This document shows positions 28,849 through 37,251 of a stretch of DNA of 64,000 bases, piece after piece. Position 1 is the stretch's first letter, and the number at the start of each line of letters is the position of its first letter. Under the pieces are notes generated by a model. That model had not been told where the DNA came from. It was given only the letters and a program-made list of their open reading frames with translations, and did not search any database. The position numbers were made by a program, and so were the translations under genes. Origin of the DNA: Tropicibacter naphthalenivorans (GTDB lineage Bacteria; Pseudomonadota; Alphaproteobacteria; Rhodobacterales; Rhodobacteraceae); NCBI RefSeq assembly GCF_900176475.1, contig NZ_FWXX01000001.1:1-64000 (forward strand), given 5' to 3'.

Positions 28849-29254
28849 AGGGCGGGTTCTGGCCGCGCTTTGCTGTCTGTGGCCAGTGGCAGGCCAAAGC
28901 CTGTGCATGGTCTGCGACGAGATCATCACGCTCAACGCCGATCAGGCCAGCTGCTTTACCGACAACTTCGACACGGTGCTCAAGGCCATTGAGGCCACCC
29001 CGGAGGGCCGCTTTCCCGTCAATATGAACGGCTGCGCCTTGGGAGACCGAAACGGTCAGGGGATCGCCACACGCGGCGGTATTCTGACGATGCCCGACTT
29101 GCCAGAGCGCCCTGCCCTCGCGCCCGAGGAGGGCAAATCTGTTTACCTTTTGGATCGCAGCGGTGCCGAGTGCCTTCGCAACTTGCTGACAGCGCGCGCG
29201 GCAGAACTCGACCCGTCGGCAACATTTGACCTTTATGAATTGTGTGCAAATTGA
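28829..29254 (+). CDS. Small secreted Cys-containing protein after the caspase gene
   Basis: A 141-aa protein I do not recognise. The best start is GTG 28829, inside the caspase gene's 3' end. It gives a basic N-terminus and hydrophobic core (VLAALCCLWPVAGQ) typical of a signal peptide. The mature part contains several Cys residues (SLCMVCDE, ASCFTD, NGCALG, AECLRN, YELCAN), suggesting disulfides in the periplasm. Overlap with the caspase gene implies co-expression; it may be a partner, inhibitor or substrate of the protease, which is inference only. Confidence 0.65.
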   Translation: MIFRCSKGRVLAALCCLWPVAGQSLCMVCDEIITLNADQASCFTDNFDTVLKAIEATPEGRFPVNMNGCALGDRNGQGIATRGGILTMPDLPERPALAPEEGKSVYLLDRSGAECLRNLLTARAAELDPSATFDLYELCAN

Positions 29255-29793
29255 GCGGGCCGCGCTTTTTGGGCCAGCCGCCGCATTTCTGGAACGCCAT
29301 GACGGGTCTGGCCTCGTTGGCAGGCGTCGTTGCTCTGATCGTGGGTGGTCTCTTTGGGGCCTATGAATACGCCGATCGCAAGGAAATGCAGCGCGCCACC
29401 GAAACTATGGCGATGATCGAGATATGGGAGACGCGCGGCGCACAGCAGGCCTATCTGGACCTGAGTCGTGCGTTGGAAAAACACCTAAGCGACACACCCG
29501 CCGAAGATCGAAACGATCCGGACAACGCTTTGACCTTACGAGACAACATCGCCCGCAGAGCCATGCGGGATCATCCGGGCGCCTATGACAAGGTCGTCTA
29601 CTTCTTCAGCCGCCTGTCGCTATGCGTGCAGGCTTCGCTGTGCTCTGAGCCGGTCGCTCGGACCTTCTTTGGAGATAGCCTCCATAGTTTCAAATCGTGG
29701 TTCGAAGACGAAAAAGCCCGACGCAGGCAATGGACACCGGCACATGGCCGAGAGCTCGACGTCCTGTCCGTTAGGTTCCAGGGTCCCGAATAA
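29242..29793 (+). CDS. Membrane-anchored hypothetical protein of the caspase operon
   Basis: About 183 aa if started at GTG 29242; ATG 29299 would give ~164 aa. One membrane segment (MTGLASLAGVVALIVGGLFG) is followed by a soluble helical domain (KEMQRATETMAMIEIWETRG ...). I do not recognise it. It overlaps the previous gene by 13 bp from the GTG start, so the three genes from 24769 form one operon. The layout of N-terminal anchor plus helical domain resembles small scaffold or sensor proteins, with no specific evidence of function. Confidence 0.6.
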   Translation: MCKLSGPRFLGQPPHFWNAMTGLASLAGVVALIVGGLFGAYEYADRKEMQRATETMAMIEIWETRGAQQAYLDLSRALEKHLSDTPAEDRNDPDNALTLRDNIARRAMRDHPGAYDKVVYFFSRLSLCVQASLCSEPVARTFFGDSLHSFKSWFEDEKARRRQWTPAHGRELDVLSVRFQGPE

Positions 29794-29902
29794 GCGAATT
29801 GGCAATAAAGCCTGATGCCCCATGTTTGCCAGGTAGCAAAATCGTTTAAACGGGGGCTCGTCCAGCACTGAGAATAACTTTCGACGTTTTGCAAATTGCA
29901 GA

Positions 29903-30334
29903 TCAAACCATCCAACTTGGCTTTGCGGTCTGCAACGTGTCCTCAACAGCTGCCGCGCGCTCCTTGCGCCAAGCTTCAATCTGGGCTTGCTCTTCGCGCT
30001 CAAGACGGTTTTTCAACGAGTTTTCTGCTCGGATTTCGGCCTCATGTTCGATCCGAAGCGCTGCTAGGCGATACTCCTGACGACGTGCTTCGCTAAGATC
30101 TTCGTTTGCCATTGCCGCCGCGATCAAACCTTCGATCCGATGGACCTGCGATTTCCGGCGCAGATGGGCGCTTTCCTCTTGCGGCACCACTATCTGCATC
30201 ACAACGTAGCCCACTTCCTGCAGGGCTTCTCGCTGGGCTTTTTGGTAGGCGGTATTCTTGGCCCGGGTGGCGGCTGTGGCGGGGCGTCCGGTGCGGCGCT
30301 TGGGGCCGGGTTTTCTCTTGCGGGGTTGCGCCAT
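29903..30334 (-). CDS. Hypothetical basic, coiled-coil protein
   Basis: A 143-aa protein with an Arg/Lys-rich N-terminus (AQPRKRKPGPKRRTGRPATA) that could bind nucleic acid. A long helical, charged stretch follows (residues ~70-130, RRQEYRLAALRIEHEAEIRA). The start at 30334 has GGAGA upstream. It is the first clear gene of the right-end mobile-element block. I do not recognise the family. Confidence 0.6.
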   Translation of the reverse strand: MAQPRKRKPGPKRRTGRPATAATRAKNTAYQKAQREALQEVGYVVMQIVVPQEESAHLRRKSQVHRIEGLIAAAMANEDLSEARRQEYRLAALRIEHEAEIRAENSLKNRLEREEQAQIEAWRKERAAAVEDTLQTAKPSWMV

Positions 30335-30582
30335 CGTGCGGTCTCCGGTGACTGGGAATGCTGCGCTAGATATATCACGAATGGCCGCTAAACCCGACAA
30401 ACAATCACAGCAATTGATGGGTGTGTTTCGAGCCTCGTTCTGCGTGGTAGTGCAGTGAACCGCGCGCAGGGCGTTGAAGAGTGGGCTTCGCAGGGTTGTC
30501 GCATCGTCCCGTTGGCTCTCACGCCCCCTATTCGGCTCTGTTCTACGTCTTCGGCCTATGGAGGTGAAGGAGGTCCCGCAGA

Positions 30583-30753
30583 ATGGAAAGATCGGCCGAC
30601 CAGCCGGTGAAGAAGCTCGCCACTTTGCCTCTTCCCGACCGGTGGAACGTCATAGCAAAATCGGCAGGATCGAGCGCAACTGATCTGGATCGTCAAACCG
30701 CCATGGCATTTCAGGATGCGGCCCAAGGCGGTCTTGTATTGGCGCAGACTTGA
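30583..30753 (+). CDS. Possible small ORF (56 aa) with a strong ribosome site
   Basis: ATG 30583 follows AAGGAGG at ideal spacing and opens a 56-codon frame (MERSADQPVKKLATLPLPDR...). Its 3' part is antisense to the 3' end of the gene at 30650-31114, so at most one strand may be used there. No homologue recognised. Confidence 0.3.
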   Translation: MERSADQPVKKLATLPLPDRWNVIAKSAGSSATDLDRQTAMAFQDAAQGGLVLAQT

Positions 30754-31114
30754 CGGGCTGTCTGAGCAACTCCTGACGCAGCGCGCGGCCTTTCGGTGTG
30801 TTCCACTCCCCGATGTGGAGGATCGGTCGCCCTGTATCCCAGCGGATGATGCTGTATTGCAGGCCGATGCCTTGGGTGAGATGGCACCGAATGCCCTTTC
30901 CGTCCTTACGCTCACGAGCGAGATATTCGCCATAGAGCGCGTCGATGGTCAACTTGCGGCAGAGGGCCAAGACCCCCTCCGCGCGGACAATAGAGGCGGT
31001 GATCGCCACCCTCTCGTCCTTTGGCACCTCTCGCAGCCTTTGGCGCATGACGGCGATGCGACGCAGCGTGTAATCGCGCAGCCCGCCAGCCAGCAGATCA
31101 GATCCTTGGGTCAT
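30650..31114 (-). CDS. Hypothetical protein of the mobile element
   Basis: A 154-aa soluble protein starting at 31114 behind GGAGGTG, a near-ideal ribosome site. The N-terminal half is helical and basic (LRRIAVMRQRLREV, ALCRKLTIDALYGEYLA). The second half contains GIRCHLTQGIGLQYSIIRWD and GEWNTPKGRALRQELL. I do not recognise the family. Between two other leftward genes, it probably belongs to the same early-type transcription unit as the Rha-like gene upstream. Confidence 0.6.
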   Translation of the reverse strand: MTQGSDLLAGGLRDYTLRRIAVMRQRLREVPKDERVAITASIVRAEGVLALCRKLTIDALYGEYLARERKDGKGIRCHLTQGIGLQYSIIRWDTGRPILHIGEWNTPKGRALRQELLRQPVKSAPIQDRLGPHPEMPWRFDDPDQLRSILPILL

Positions 31115-31175
31115 CGCGCACCTCCGAGTTTATGTTGGCAAAGATAGCGGGTCCTGGCCAGCCATGTGCTTTGCT

Positions 31176-31478
31176 CTACGCGTCCAGATCCTCCAGGCGC
31201 GTCACCACCTTGTAGCGCAGATCGGCACGGTAGCCGGTCATCAGCGTGACGGTCAGATCGCGGGGGAGGCGGTATTCCTTCCGCGTCTTTCCTTGCGCGT
31301 CCTTGTATTCATTGAGAAAATCAGCCGGCCCAAATTTGGGCTGGCCTATTTCTTGCATCATCTTCTCAATGTCGCGGATCACATGGGTGTGCTGCTTCTC
31401 GCAGAGGTCCGCGATTTCGCGCGACGACATGGTGAGCGCCTGACCGCTGCCATCCTGAATGATTGTCATGTCGTTCAT
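31176..31478 (-). CDS. Phage Rha-family regulatory protein
   Basis: A 100-aa protein matching the Rha domain: MSSREIADLCEKQHTHVIRD (regulatory N-terminal block), IEKMMQEIG, KTRKEYRLPRDLTVTLMTGY and RYKVVTRLEDLD. Rha proteins occur in lambdoid phages and phage-derived elements and are thought to act as DNA-binding regulators; phage Rha interferes with growth in hosts lacking IHF. It starts at 31478 behind GGAGAG. It consists of little more than the Rha domain, without the extra C-terminal antirepressor domain many relatives have. It supports a phage or phage-satellite origin for the right end of the element. Confidence 0.85.
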   Translation of the reverse strand: MNDMTIIQDGSGQALTMSSREIADLCEKQHTHVIRDIEKMMQEIGQPKFGPADFLNEYKDAQGKTRKEYRLPRDLTVTLMTGYRADLRYKVVTRLEDLDA

Positions 31479-32169
31479 TTTTCTCTCCGTGGGTTTCCCG
31501 GTCTTCACTTCGGGGTTTGCAAACTTTGCAAACTCTCTGATACCGCTGGAATTTTTGTGTCGCCCGGGGATGTGGAGGCGCCCCTCTCTCCCGCCAATGG
31601 CGAAATCTGGGTTCCCTACATGTTGGGTTTGATGGGGGGGAGGGTCGCGCTCAAATAAAAGGCCAACCCCGCCCCTCCGATGGGGTGCCCCCCTCGGGGT
31701 CCCTGGTCCTGCCTCTGCATTGCGCCCGGTCGGCCTGCGCTGTGTCGCAAGACACCAGCCACGCCCCGGTGGCCTGGCGGTTGAGGTTAAGCAGTGGTGG
31801 TCGCTTGCTTCGTATGGTCGGTCGGACAGCCAGATCCCTTACTGCCTCCTGATAAGGTTGTGCCCAATGACTTCGCGCAGCTGCTTGTCCTCCAATCCGG
31901 CACGGATCCTCGCGGAGCCATGTTAGAGTTCGAAAGGTGAAATAGGTGGTGCTCCGACCGAGTAGTTTATTCAAGCATGACGGTTCAAAATTTTCCGCGC
32001 TGTCGCAGCCTTCGCCGCTGTAGTCCACGCCACATCGGAGAGCCAGCTCGGGAAAGGCTCAGCCGTTCTGCACTCCGTCTGTGCTGATCTCCAACAATGC
32101 AGGGCGGCACTAGGCGAGACCAGCGCAATCCTCAGTGTTAAACGGCTACCTATCGACGCATCCGAAGTA
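31479..32169. other. Region without a confident gene
   Basis: About 690 bp. Open frames exist on both strands but lack ribosome sites or sensible composition. A frame without ATG/GTG start runs from 31981 into the ORF at 32170 and may be its missing N-terminus. Possibly decayed mobile-element DNA. Confidence 0.4.
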
Positions 32170-32421
32170 TTGGATACGGCAGCCGCGATGCACAACCTCT
32201 CCCGGCACGATCCGATTTCTGACAGGCATGAGGCGCTATCCGAGGAAGCGTTGGGCCTTGAAGCCCTGATTTGCCAAACCTTGGCGCGTACCCTGCACAG
32301 GATCACCACGCAGGCACAGACGCTGCTGGAGAGCATCTTGGAAGAATGCATGGGTGACGACAGCGGGCTCGACATTGCCGCTCTACGGTCAATTCTCGCA
32401 GTCCTGAAAGCAACGGCGTAG
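32170..32421 (+). CDS. Small hypothetical protein, possibly 5'-truncated
   Basis: The coding-looking frame extends from a stop at 31978-31980 to 32421 (about 146 codons) and reads as a coherent helical protein (e.g. EALSEEALGLEALICQTLAR). The first conventional start is only TTG at 32170, giving 83 aa. Either an unusual start near 31990 (ATT) is used or the 5' end has been lost. A perfect 9-bp inverted repeat starts at the stop codon, supporting a real gene end. Function unknown. Confidence 0.4.
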   Translation: MDTAAAMHNLSRHDPISDRHEALSEEALGLEALICQTLARTLHRITTQAQTLLESILEECMGDDSGLDIAALRSILAVLKATA

Positions 32422-32449
32422 GCCGACCAGCAAAGGCAGGTGGTCGGCC
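32421..32449 (+). terminator. Inverted repeat at the end of the small ORF
   Basis: GGCCGACCA (32421-32429) and TGGTCGGCC (32441-32449) are perfect arms with an 11-base loop. There is no T run, so termination is uncertain. Confidence 0.4.
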
Positions 32450-32659
32450 ATCACGTCGCCCCCTCCCGACCGGCCAACCGAAAGGCACAGGCTCAGTCTG
32501 GATCATGCTTCCGGCGGATGAAAACGGACAGAAAGATTGCCGCTGAATGTTGCGTGTAGGGCACGACATTGATGGACGCCCAATGGCGGTGCGGGTGTGG
32601 GGCTATGCGTGGGGCCCGAGACCCAATCAGGCGCCAAGTCATTGATTTAAAATACAAAA

Positions 32660-32673
32660 TGGCGGAGGCTCAG
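32660..32673. repeat. Right attachment site within tRNA-Ser
   Basis: TGGCGGAGGCTCAG, the 3'-terminal 14 bases of the tRNA gene seen on the + strand, repeated at 1609-1622. Confidence 0.75.
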
Positions 32674-32749
32674 GGATTCGAACCCTGGGGACGCTTTCAC
32701 GCCCGCTGGTTTTCAAGACCAGTGCATTCGACCACTCTGCCAAGCCTCC
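32660..32749 (-). tRNA. tRNA-Ser (UGA anticodon)
   Basis: The 90-nt gene reads on the minus strand from GGAGGCTTGGCAGAGTGG to a 3' end CGCCA (CCA encoded). Acceptor arms GGAGGCT/AGCCTCC pair, and CTGGT and ACCAG flank the anticodon loop CTTGAAA, giving anticodon TGA. The long variable arm (CGGGCGTGAAAGCGTCCC region) and TTCGAATCC T-loop are as expected for tRNA-Ser. Its 3' end is the element's attachment site, and the tRNA stays intact after integration. Confidence 0.97.
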
Positions 32750-32958
32750 GGTCCGCCCGACATAATCGCTTGGGTTCGATTCTGAAACCACTTCTGACGG
32801 AAAATCCGCGCATCCGCAGATTGCAGGCTTTTCATACGACCTTCAAACGGTTAATCTATCGTGAAAGCGGGCCGACAGAGCTCGTCTGAGGCAGAAATTG
32901 TGACCGGAAACATCCGGCGCGGCGCGAAAAATGCGCAGGACAAGGCAAGAGGCACGAG

Positions 32959-33894
32959 ATGAGCGGTGAATCCCCCAATCGCAGCCGGAAGACGCGTATC
33001 TTCCTGATGTGTACGGCAATCATGACCCTTTCGGCCTGTGCCGATGGGCAGATGCCGGGCTTTTTGCAACCCAAGGCCGAAGGCGAGGTCGTCTCTCGCG
33101 CCGCGAGCGCTGGTGCCACGACCACCGAGCGTGACGTCGAAGCGCCCGAAATCTTTCAGGCGACCGAAGCGGGCCTGTGGGACGGGCGTCCGTCGCTGGG
33201 CGGCGTTTGGGTCGCCCATCCGGACGTGACCGAACCCGAGCGCGCCATCATCCGCAATGAAGCCAACGGCAAATACGTGATCGGTGCCCTCTTCCGCCGC
33301 CAGCGCGAAACACCGGGGCCGCGCTTGCAAGTGTCCTCCGACGCGGCGGCCGCGCTTGGCATCCTTGCCGGTGCGCCGAGCAACCTAAATGTCGTCGCCT
33401 TGCGCCGCGAAGAAGTCGCCGTGCAGCCCGACCCGGCCCCGCTTGCCGCCGCCGCCAAGCCGCTCGCCGCCGTTCCGGCTGCTGCCGAAGTGACCGAAGG
33501 CGCGCTGGACCCGGTGCTGGACAGCGCCGCCAAAGCGCTGGACGCAGCCCCTGCCCCCGCAGCGAAACCCACCGCAAAACCGGCCACCAAGCCCGTGCAA
33601 ACCGCCGCGCTCAGCCCAGCCCCCGCGCCGAAACCTGCGCCCAAGCAGACTGCATCCAAGCTGGCCAAACCCTTCATCCAGATCGGCATCTTCAGCGTCG
33701 AACAGAACGCCAAGAACACCGCCACCGCCATGCGGCAGGCCGGGATGGTGCCGACGGTGAAAACGCATACGTCCCAGGGCAAGACCTTTTACCGCGTGGT
33801 CGTCGGACCCGCGCAGACCAAGGACGAAGTCAGCGCACTCTTGAAAAAGATCAAAGGCACCGGCTTTACCGACGCCTACGCTGTAACGAACTAA
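32959..33894 (+). CDS. SPOR-domain lipoprotein
   Basis: A 311-aa envelope protein. A lipobox (TLSAC, Cys27) follows a hydrophobic stretch, so it is predicted to be lipidated. A Pro/Ala/Lys-rich linker covers about 150-230. The C-terminal ~80 residues are a SPOR domain (KPFIQIGIFSVEQNAKNTAT ... FYRVVVGPAQTKDEVSALLK) that binds denuded peptidoglycan at division sites. Its neighbour to the right after the RTX gene is a peptidoglycan carboxypeptidase, consistent with a cell wall role. First core-chromosome gene beyond the tRNA; a strong terminator follows. Confidence 0.88.
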   Translation: MSGESPNRSRKTRIFLMCTAIMTLSACADGQMPGFLQPKAEGEVVSRAASAGATTTERDVEAPEIFQATEAGLWDGRPSLGGVWVAHPDVTEPERAIIRNEANGKYVIGALFRRQRETPGPRLQVSSDAAAALGILAGAPSNLNVVALRREEVAVQPDPAPLAAAAKPLAAVPAAAEVTEGALDPVLDSAAKALDAAPAPAAKPTAKPATKPVQTAALSPAPAPKPAPKQTASKLAKPFIQIGIFSVEQNAKNTATAMRQAGMVPTVKTHTSQGKTFYRVVVGPAQTKDEVSALLKKIKGTGFTDAYAVTN

Positions 33895-33920
33895 GCCCCT
33901 TCTCCAAATCCATTTCCAGA

Positions 33921-33950
33921 CACCCGGCGCCACCTGCGCCGGGTGTTTTG
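33921..33950 (+). terminator. Rho-independent terminator after the SPOR lipoprotein gene
   Basis: Perfect 10-bp arms CACCCGGCGC (33921-33930) and GCGCCGGGTG (33936-33945), then TTTTG. Confidence 0.85.
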
Positions 33951-34138
33951 TTATTTCCAGCGATCAATCGCAAAGTTATTCTGGAATTGTTTCCAAAGCC
34001 CAAACGCAGACAAAAACAATTTGTCAAAATCGCCACAATCTTCCTATCCTTTTGTATAGAAGTCAGATTCTGGCGGCCAAGGGGGCTCTTCTCTGCGCCA
34101 ATAGGTTTGATCACGAGTGGCATTTTTGTGGGGACGAC

Positions 34139-35833
34139 ATGCTTTATCTGCTCTTTTTGATGGCTGGCGCGGGCGCCTTGGGTCTGACGGTGACCGGCAC
34201 CGACGGCGACGACGAGATGATCGGCTCTGACTATGACGACACGATCGACGGCGCGGACGGCGACGACTTTATCGCAGGCGATTTCAGCGAAACGGGCGGC
34301 GGGGACGACCTGCTGATCGGCGGCAACGGCTTGGACACGATCTTTGGCCAGTCGGGCGATGACACGCTGAACGGCGGCGCAGGCAATGACCTGCTCGACG
34401 GCGGAACCGGCAATGACGACATTCAGGCCGGGGATGGCTGGGATCGCGGCGCGGGCGGCGACGGTGAAGACACGATTTTTGCCCATGGTGGTGACGATAT
34501 CTTTACCGGTGGCGCGCAGGATGACGTCATGTTCGGCGGCGCGGGCAGCGACGTGCTGGCGGGCGATGACTTTGGACTGATTGAGGAACACGGCGACGAC
34601 ACCCTCTGGGGCGAAGAGGGCGACGATTCCCTTTACGGCGACATCTCTTCCGCCCCCGGCTTTTACATACCCGGCTTTTCGATGCAGGACGCAGGGCACA
34701 GCGCCGACTGGCTGATCGGCGGCGCGGGACACGACTATATCGACGGCGGTTTCGACAATGACAGCCTCGAAGGGAACGATGGCGATGACGTCATCCTTGG
34801 CGGCTATGGCGATGACACCGCCGATGGCGGCGCGGGCGATGACAGCATCAACACGGGCGCGGACAATGACCAAGCCTTTGGCGACGCAGGCGCTGACACC
34901 ATCCTCGGCGGCAACGGCAATGACACGCTGTCCGGCGGCGCGGGCGACGACCAGCTGCTGGGCGAAGGCGGCGACGACTCGGTGGACGGCGACGAGGGCG
35001 ACGACCTGATCGGCGGCGACAGCGGCAGCGACGTGTTGAACGGCGGCGCGGGCAACGACACGATCACCGGGGATGGCAACGCGCCCATCTTTTCCTACGC
35101 GCCCTACTCTTCTTACGTCACCTACAATGACACGCTCGATGGCGGCGCCGGGAATGACTTGCTGGAGGGCGGCTATGGCGACGACCTCCTTAGGGACGGC
35201 GACCGCTATGGCGATAGCTTCCTCGAAGACGACACCCTGCTGGGCGGCGACGGCAACGACACCATCATTTCCCTAGGCGGCAATGACGTGATCGAAGGCG
35301 GTACGGGCGACGATTCCATCGCCGCCCGCAGCCTAAGCTATTATGAAAGCGTCGATTACGTCGACGGTGGCGCGGGCAATGACACTCTTCGGATCACCAA
35401 TTGGGCCGATACCGTTCTGGGCGGTGAAGGTGACGATGTCCTGTCAGTCGGCGGTGGCGATCATGCTGACGGCGGCTTCCCGAACTCTTTCAGTTACAGC
35501 AGCGCGATCCTGACCGGCGGCGAGGGCAACGACATCTTTGCCCTACTCTACGCGGACGTCCCCGCCCAAAGCTTTGGTGCCGAACGGATCACCGACTTTG
35601 ACGGCGACGAAGACCTCTTGGCCATCGTGCTGGACGCCGACGAGATGGACATCGACCACGACGCGCTCAGCCTGCGCCAAGGCGACACCGGCACCACGCT
35701 GATCGTCACGCGCGCCGACGGCAGCGAAGACTATCTCGCCATCCTCCAAGGGCTGTCCCCCGAAGACATCTCTCTCCAAGACATCGTCTTTGTCGCCGCC
35801 CAAGGGCATCTGGACGCCGCGTCCTACGCCTAA
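34139..35833 (+). CDS. RTX calcium-binding protein
   Basis: A 564-aa very acidic protein built almost entirely of RTX nonapeptide repeats (GGxGNDxLxGGxGDD) from about residue 20 to 470. The N-terminus is a short hydrophobic stretch (MLYLLFLMAGAGALGL), common in Rhodobacteraceae RTX proteins and not followed by an obvious cleavage site. The C-terminal ~90 residues (ERITDFDGDEDLLAIVLDAD ...) lack repeats and probably form the type I secretion region. The start at 34139 is chosen because the frame upstream loses composition. Calcium-dependent folding outside the cell is expected; no enzymatic domain is visible. It has its own intergenic region and is unlinked to an exporter here. Confidence 0.8.
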   Translation: MLYLLFLMAGAGALGLTVTGTDGDDEMIGSDYDDTIDGADGDDFIAGDFSETGGGDDLLIGGNGLDTIFGQSGDDTLNGGAGNDLLDGGTGNDDIQAGDGWDRGAGGDGEDTIFAHGGDDIFTGGAQDDVMFGGAGSDVLAGDDFGLIEEHGDDTLWGEEGDDSLYGDISSAPGFYIPGFSMQDAGHSADWLIGGAGHDYIDGGFDNDSLEGNDGDDVILGGYGDDTADGGAGDDSINTGADNDQAFGDAGADTILGGNGNDTLSGGAGDDQLLGEGGDDSVDGDEGDDLIGGDSGSDVLNGGAGNDTITGDGNAPIFSYAPYSSYVTYNDTLDGGAGNDLLEGGYGDDLLRDGDRYGDSFLEDDTLLGGDGNDTIISLGGNDVIEGGTGDDSIAARSLSYYESVDYVDGGAGNDTLRITNWADTVLGGEGDDVLSVGGGDHADGGFPNSFSYSSAILTGGEGNDIFALLYADVPAQSFGAERITDFDGDEDLLAIVLDADEMDIDHDALSLRQGDTGTTLIVTRADGSEDYLAILQGLSPEDISLQDIVFVAAQGHLDAASYA

Positions 35834-35880
35834 ACGCGCGTGGCATGGAGGGCGGGCCGCTGGCCCCATCGGGGCCGGTC

Positions 35881-35912
35881 GGGGCGCGTGGAATGGCGCG
35901 CCCCTCACTTTT
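35881..35912 (+). terminator. Candidate terminator between the RTX gene and dacC
   Basis: Perfect 8-bp arms GGGGCGCG (35881-35888) and CGCGCCCC (35897-35904) followed by TCACTTTT. The T run is weak. Confidence 0.5.
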
Positions 35913-36075
35913 CCGGGGGAAAGCCGCCGAAGCCCACATCCCCCCGTCGCCTTTCCCGAAAACTTGCGCTAAACCTTTTTGACAAAGCGCACCCCGCCCC
36001 AAGGGCTGGACAAACCCGCACGCCCAACCGCAAGATACAGTCATCAGACGCGACCGAGCCCGTAGGAGACGCCCC

Positions 36076-37251
36076 ATGAGCTTCACCCCCCGCCGCCTTC
36101 TGTTGGGGGCCACCGCCGCCCTCGCTTTGCTGGCCGCCCCGGCGCAGGCCTTTGACACCCGCGCCAAGGCCGCCTTCGTACTGGACCAGACCACCGGCAC
36201 CGTGCTGCTGGCCAAACGCGCGGACGAGGCGCTGCCGCCCGCGTCCATGTCCAAGCTGATGACGCTCTACATCGCCTTCGAGGCGATCCGCGATGGCCGC
36301 CTGTCTCTCGACGAACGCCTGCCCGTGTCCTCGCACGCCATGTCCTATGGCGGCTCGACCATGTTCCTCAACACCCAGGACCGGGTCAAAGTCTCTGACC
36401 TGCTCCAAGGCATCATCGTCCTGTCCGGCAACGACGCCTGCGCCGTTATTGCCGAAGCGCTGTCCCCCGACGGAACAGAGCGCGGCTTTGCCCGCCTCAT
36501 GACCCAGCGCGCCCAGCAACTGGGCATGACCAACTCGTCCTTCAAAAACGCCTCGGGCTGGCCCGCCGCCGGGCATGTCATGTCGATGCGCGATCTGGTG
36601 CTGCTGGGCAATCGCCTGATCGCCGACTTCCCCGAGCACTACAAAATGTTCTCGCAGCGCCGGTTCGAATTCGATGGCCGCGCGCCGTCCAACGTCAACA
36701 ACCGCAACCCCTTGCTGGGGCTGGGCATCGGCGCGGATGGCCTTAAAACCGGCCACACCACCGAAGCGGGCTATGGGCTTGTGGGCTCTGCCACCAACGG
36801 CGAGCGCCGTGTCGTGTTTGCCATCACCGGGCTGGACACCTCCAAGGCGCGCGCCGAGGAATCCGAGGCCATCGTCAACTGGGCCTTCCGCCAGTTTGCC
36901 GAGCAGACCATCGTGACCAAGGACACCGCCGTGGCGCAGGCCGACATCTGGATGGGCGCCGAGGACAGCGTCGGTCTTGTGTCTGAAAAAGACCTGACGC
37001 TGCTGCTGCCGACCATGACGCCCTCGGGCCTTAAGGCGGAAATCGTCTACACCGGCCCGATCGCCGCGCCGGTCAAAAAGGGCACCAAACTGGCCGAGCT
37101 GATCATCCAGCCCGACGGCCTGCCGGAAACCCGCGTGCCGCTGGTGGCCGAGAAAAACGTGGATGCCGCAGGGTTTATGGACCGGATGCTCACCGTCTCT
37201 GGCGTGCTGATCCAGCGCCTGCAAGACGGTCCCGCCGAGGAACAGATGTGA
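36076..37251 (+). CDS. dacC: D-alanyl-D-alanine carboxypeptidase (PBP5/6 family)
   Basis: A 391-aa periplasmic enzyme that trims the terminal D-Ala from peptidoglycan stem peptides. A signal peptide (residues 1-25, ending PAQAF) precedes the peptidase S11 domain. Active-site motifs are present: S57-M-S-K60, SGNDAC (SxN) and K224-T-G226. The C-terminal domain (about 270-390) ends in an amphipathic helix (MDRMLTVSGVLIQRLQ) that usually anchors the enzyme to the membrane. AGGAGA lies upstream of the start. The stop overlaps the tmk start (GTGA), so carboxypeptidase, tmk and holB form one operon. The symbol is by family; dacA would be as valid. Confidence 0.92.
   Translation: MSFTPRRLLLGATAALALLAAPAQAFDTRAKAAFVLDQTTGTVLLAKRADEALPPASMSKLMTLYIAFEAIRDGRLSLDERLPVSSHAMSYGGSTMFLNTQDRVKVSDLLQGIIVLSGNDACAVIAEALSPDGTERGFARLMTQRAQQLGMTNSSFKNASGWPAAGHVMSMRDLVLLGNRLIADFPEHYKMFSQRRFEFDGRAPSNVNNRNPLLGLGIGADGLKTGHTTEAGYGLVGSATNGERRVVFAITGLDTSKARAEESEAIVNWAFRQFAEQTIVTKDTAVAQADIWMGAEDSVGLVSEKDLTLLLPTMTPSGLKAEIVYTGPIAAPVKKGTKLAELIIQPDGLPETRVPLVAEKNVDAAGFMDRMLTVSGVLIQRLQDGPAEEQM

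Larger units (their letters stand above)
1609..32673. mobile_element. Integrated element of ~31 kb in tRNA-Ser, with type I RM and RTX/caspase cargo
   Basis: Both ends carry the same 14 bp, TGGCGGAGGCTCAG. The right copy is the 3' end of an intact tRNA-Ser and the left copy is isolated. Just inside the left end is a P4-type tyrosine integrase (1854-3107), the class that typically targets tRNA 3' ends. Genes typical of mobile DNA lie at both ends: an AlpA-like regulator and winged-helix protein on the left, a Rha-like regulator and small unknown genes on the right. A restriction system and large extracellular proteins lie between. I see no conjugation genes or phage structural genes, so this is best called an integrative element or genomic island. 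The cargo from 13.6 to 29.8 kb could be a separate earlier or later acquisition; no internal third att copy was noticed by eye. Confidence 0.75.

Noticed and set aside
32569-32889. Plus-strand frame containing MAEAQGFEPWGRFHARWFSRP
   Set aside because: It is the antisense of tRNA-Ser, a well-known false gene.
35905-37224. 439-codon minus-strand frame opposite the carboxypeptidase gene
   Set aside because: Mirror frame; the plus strand encodes intact SxxK, SxN and KTG motifs.
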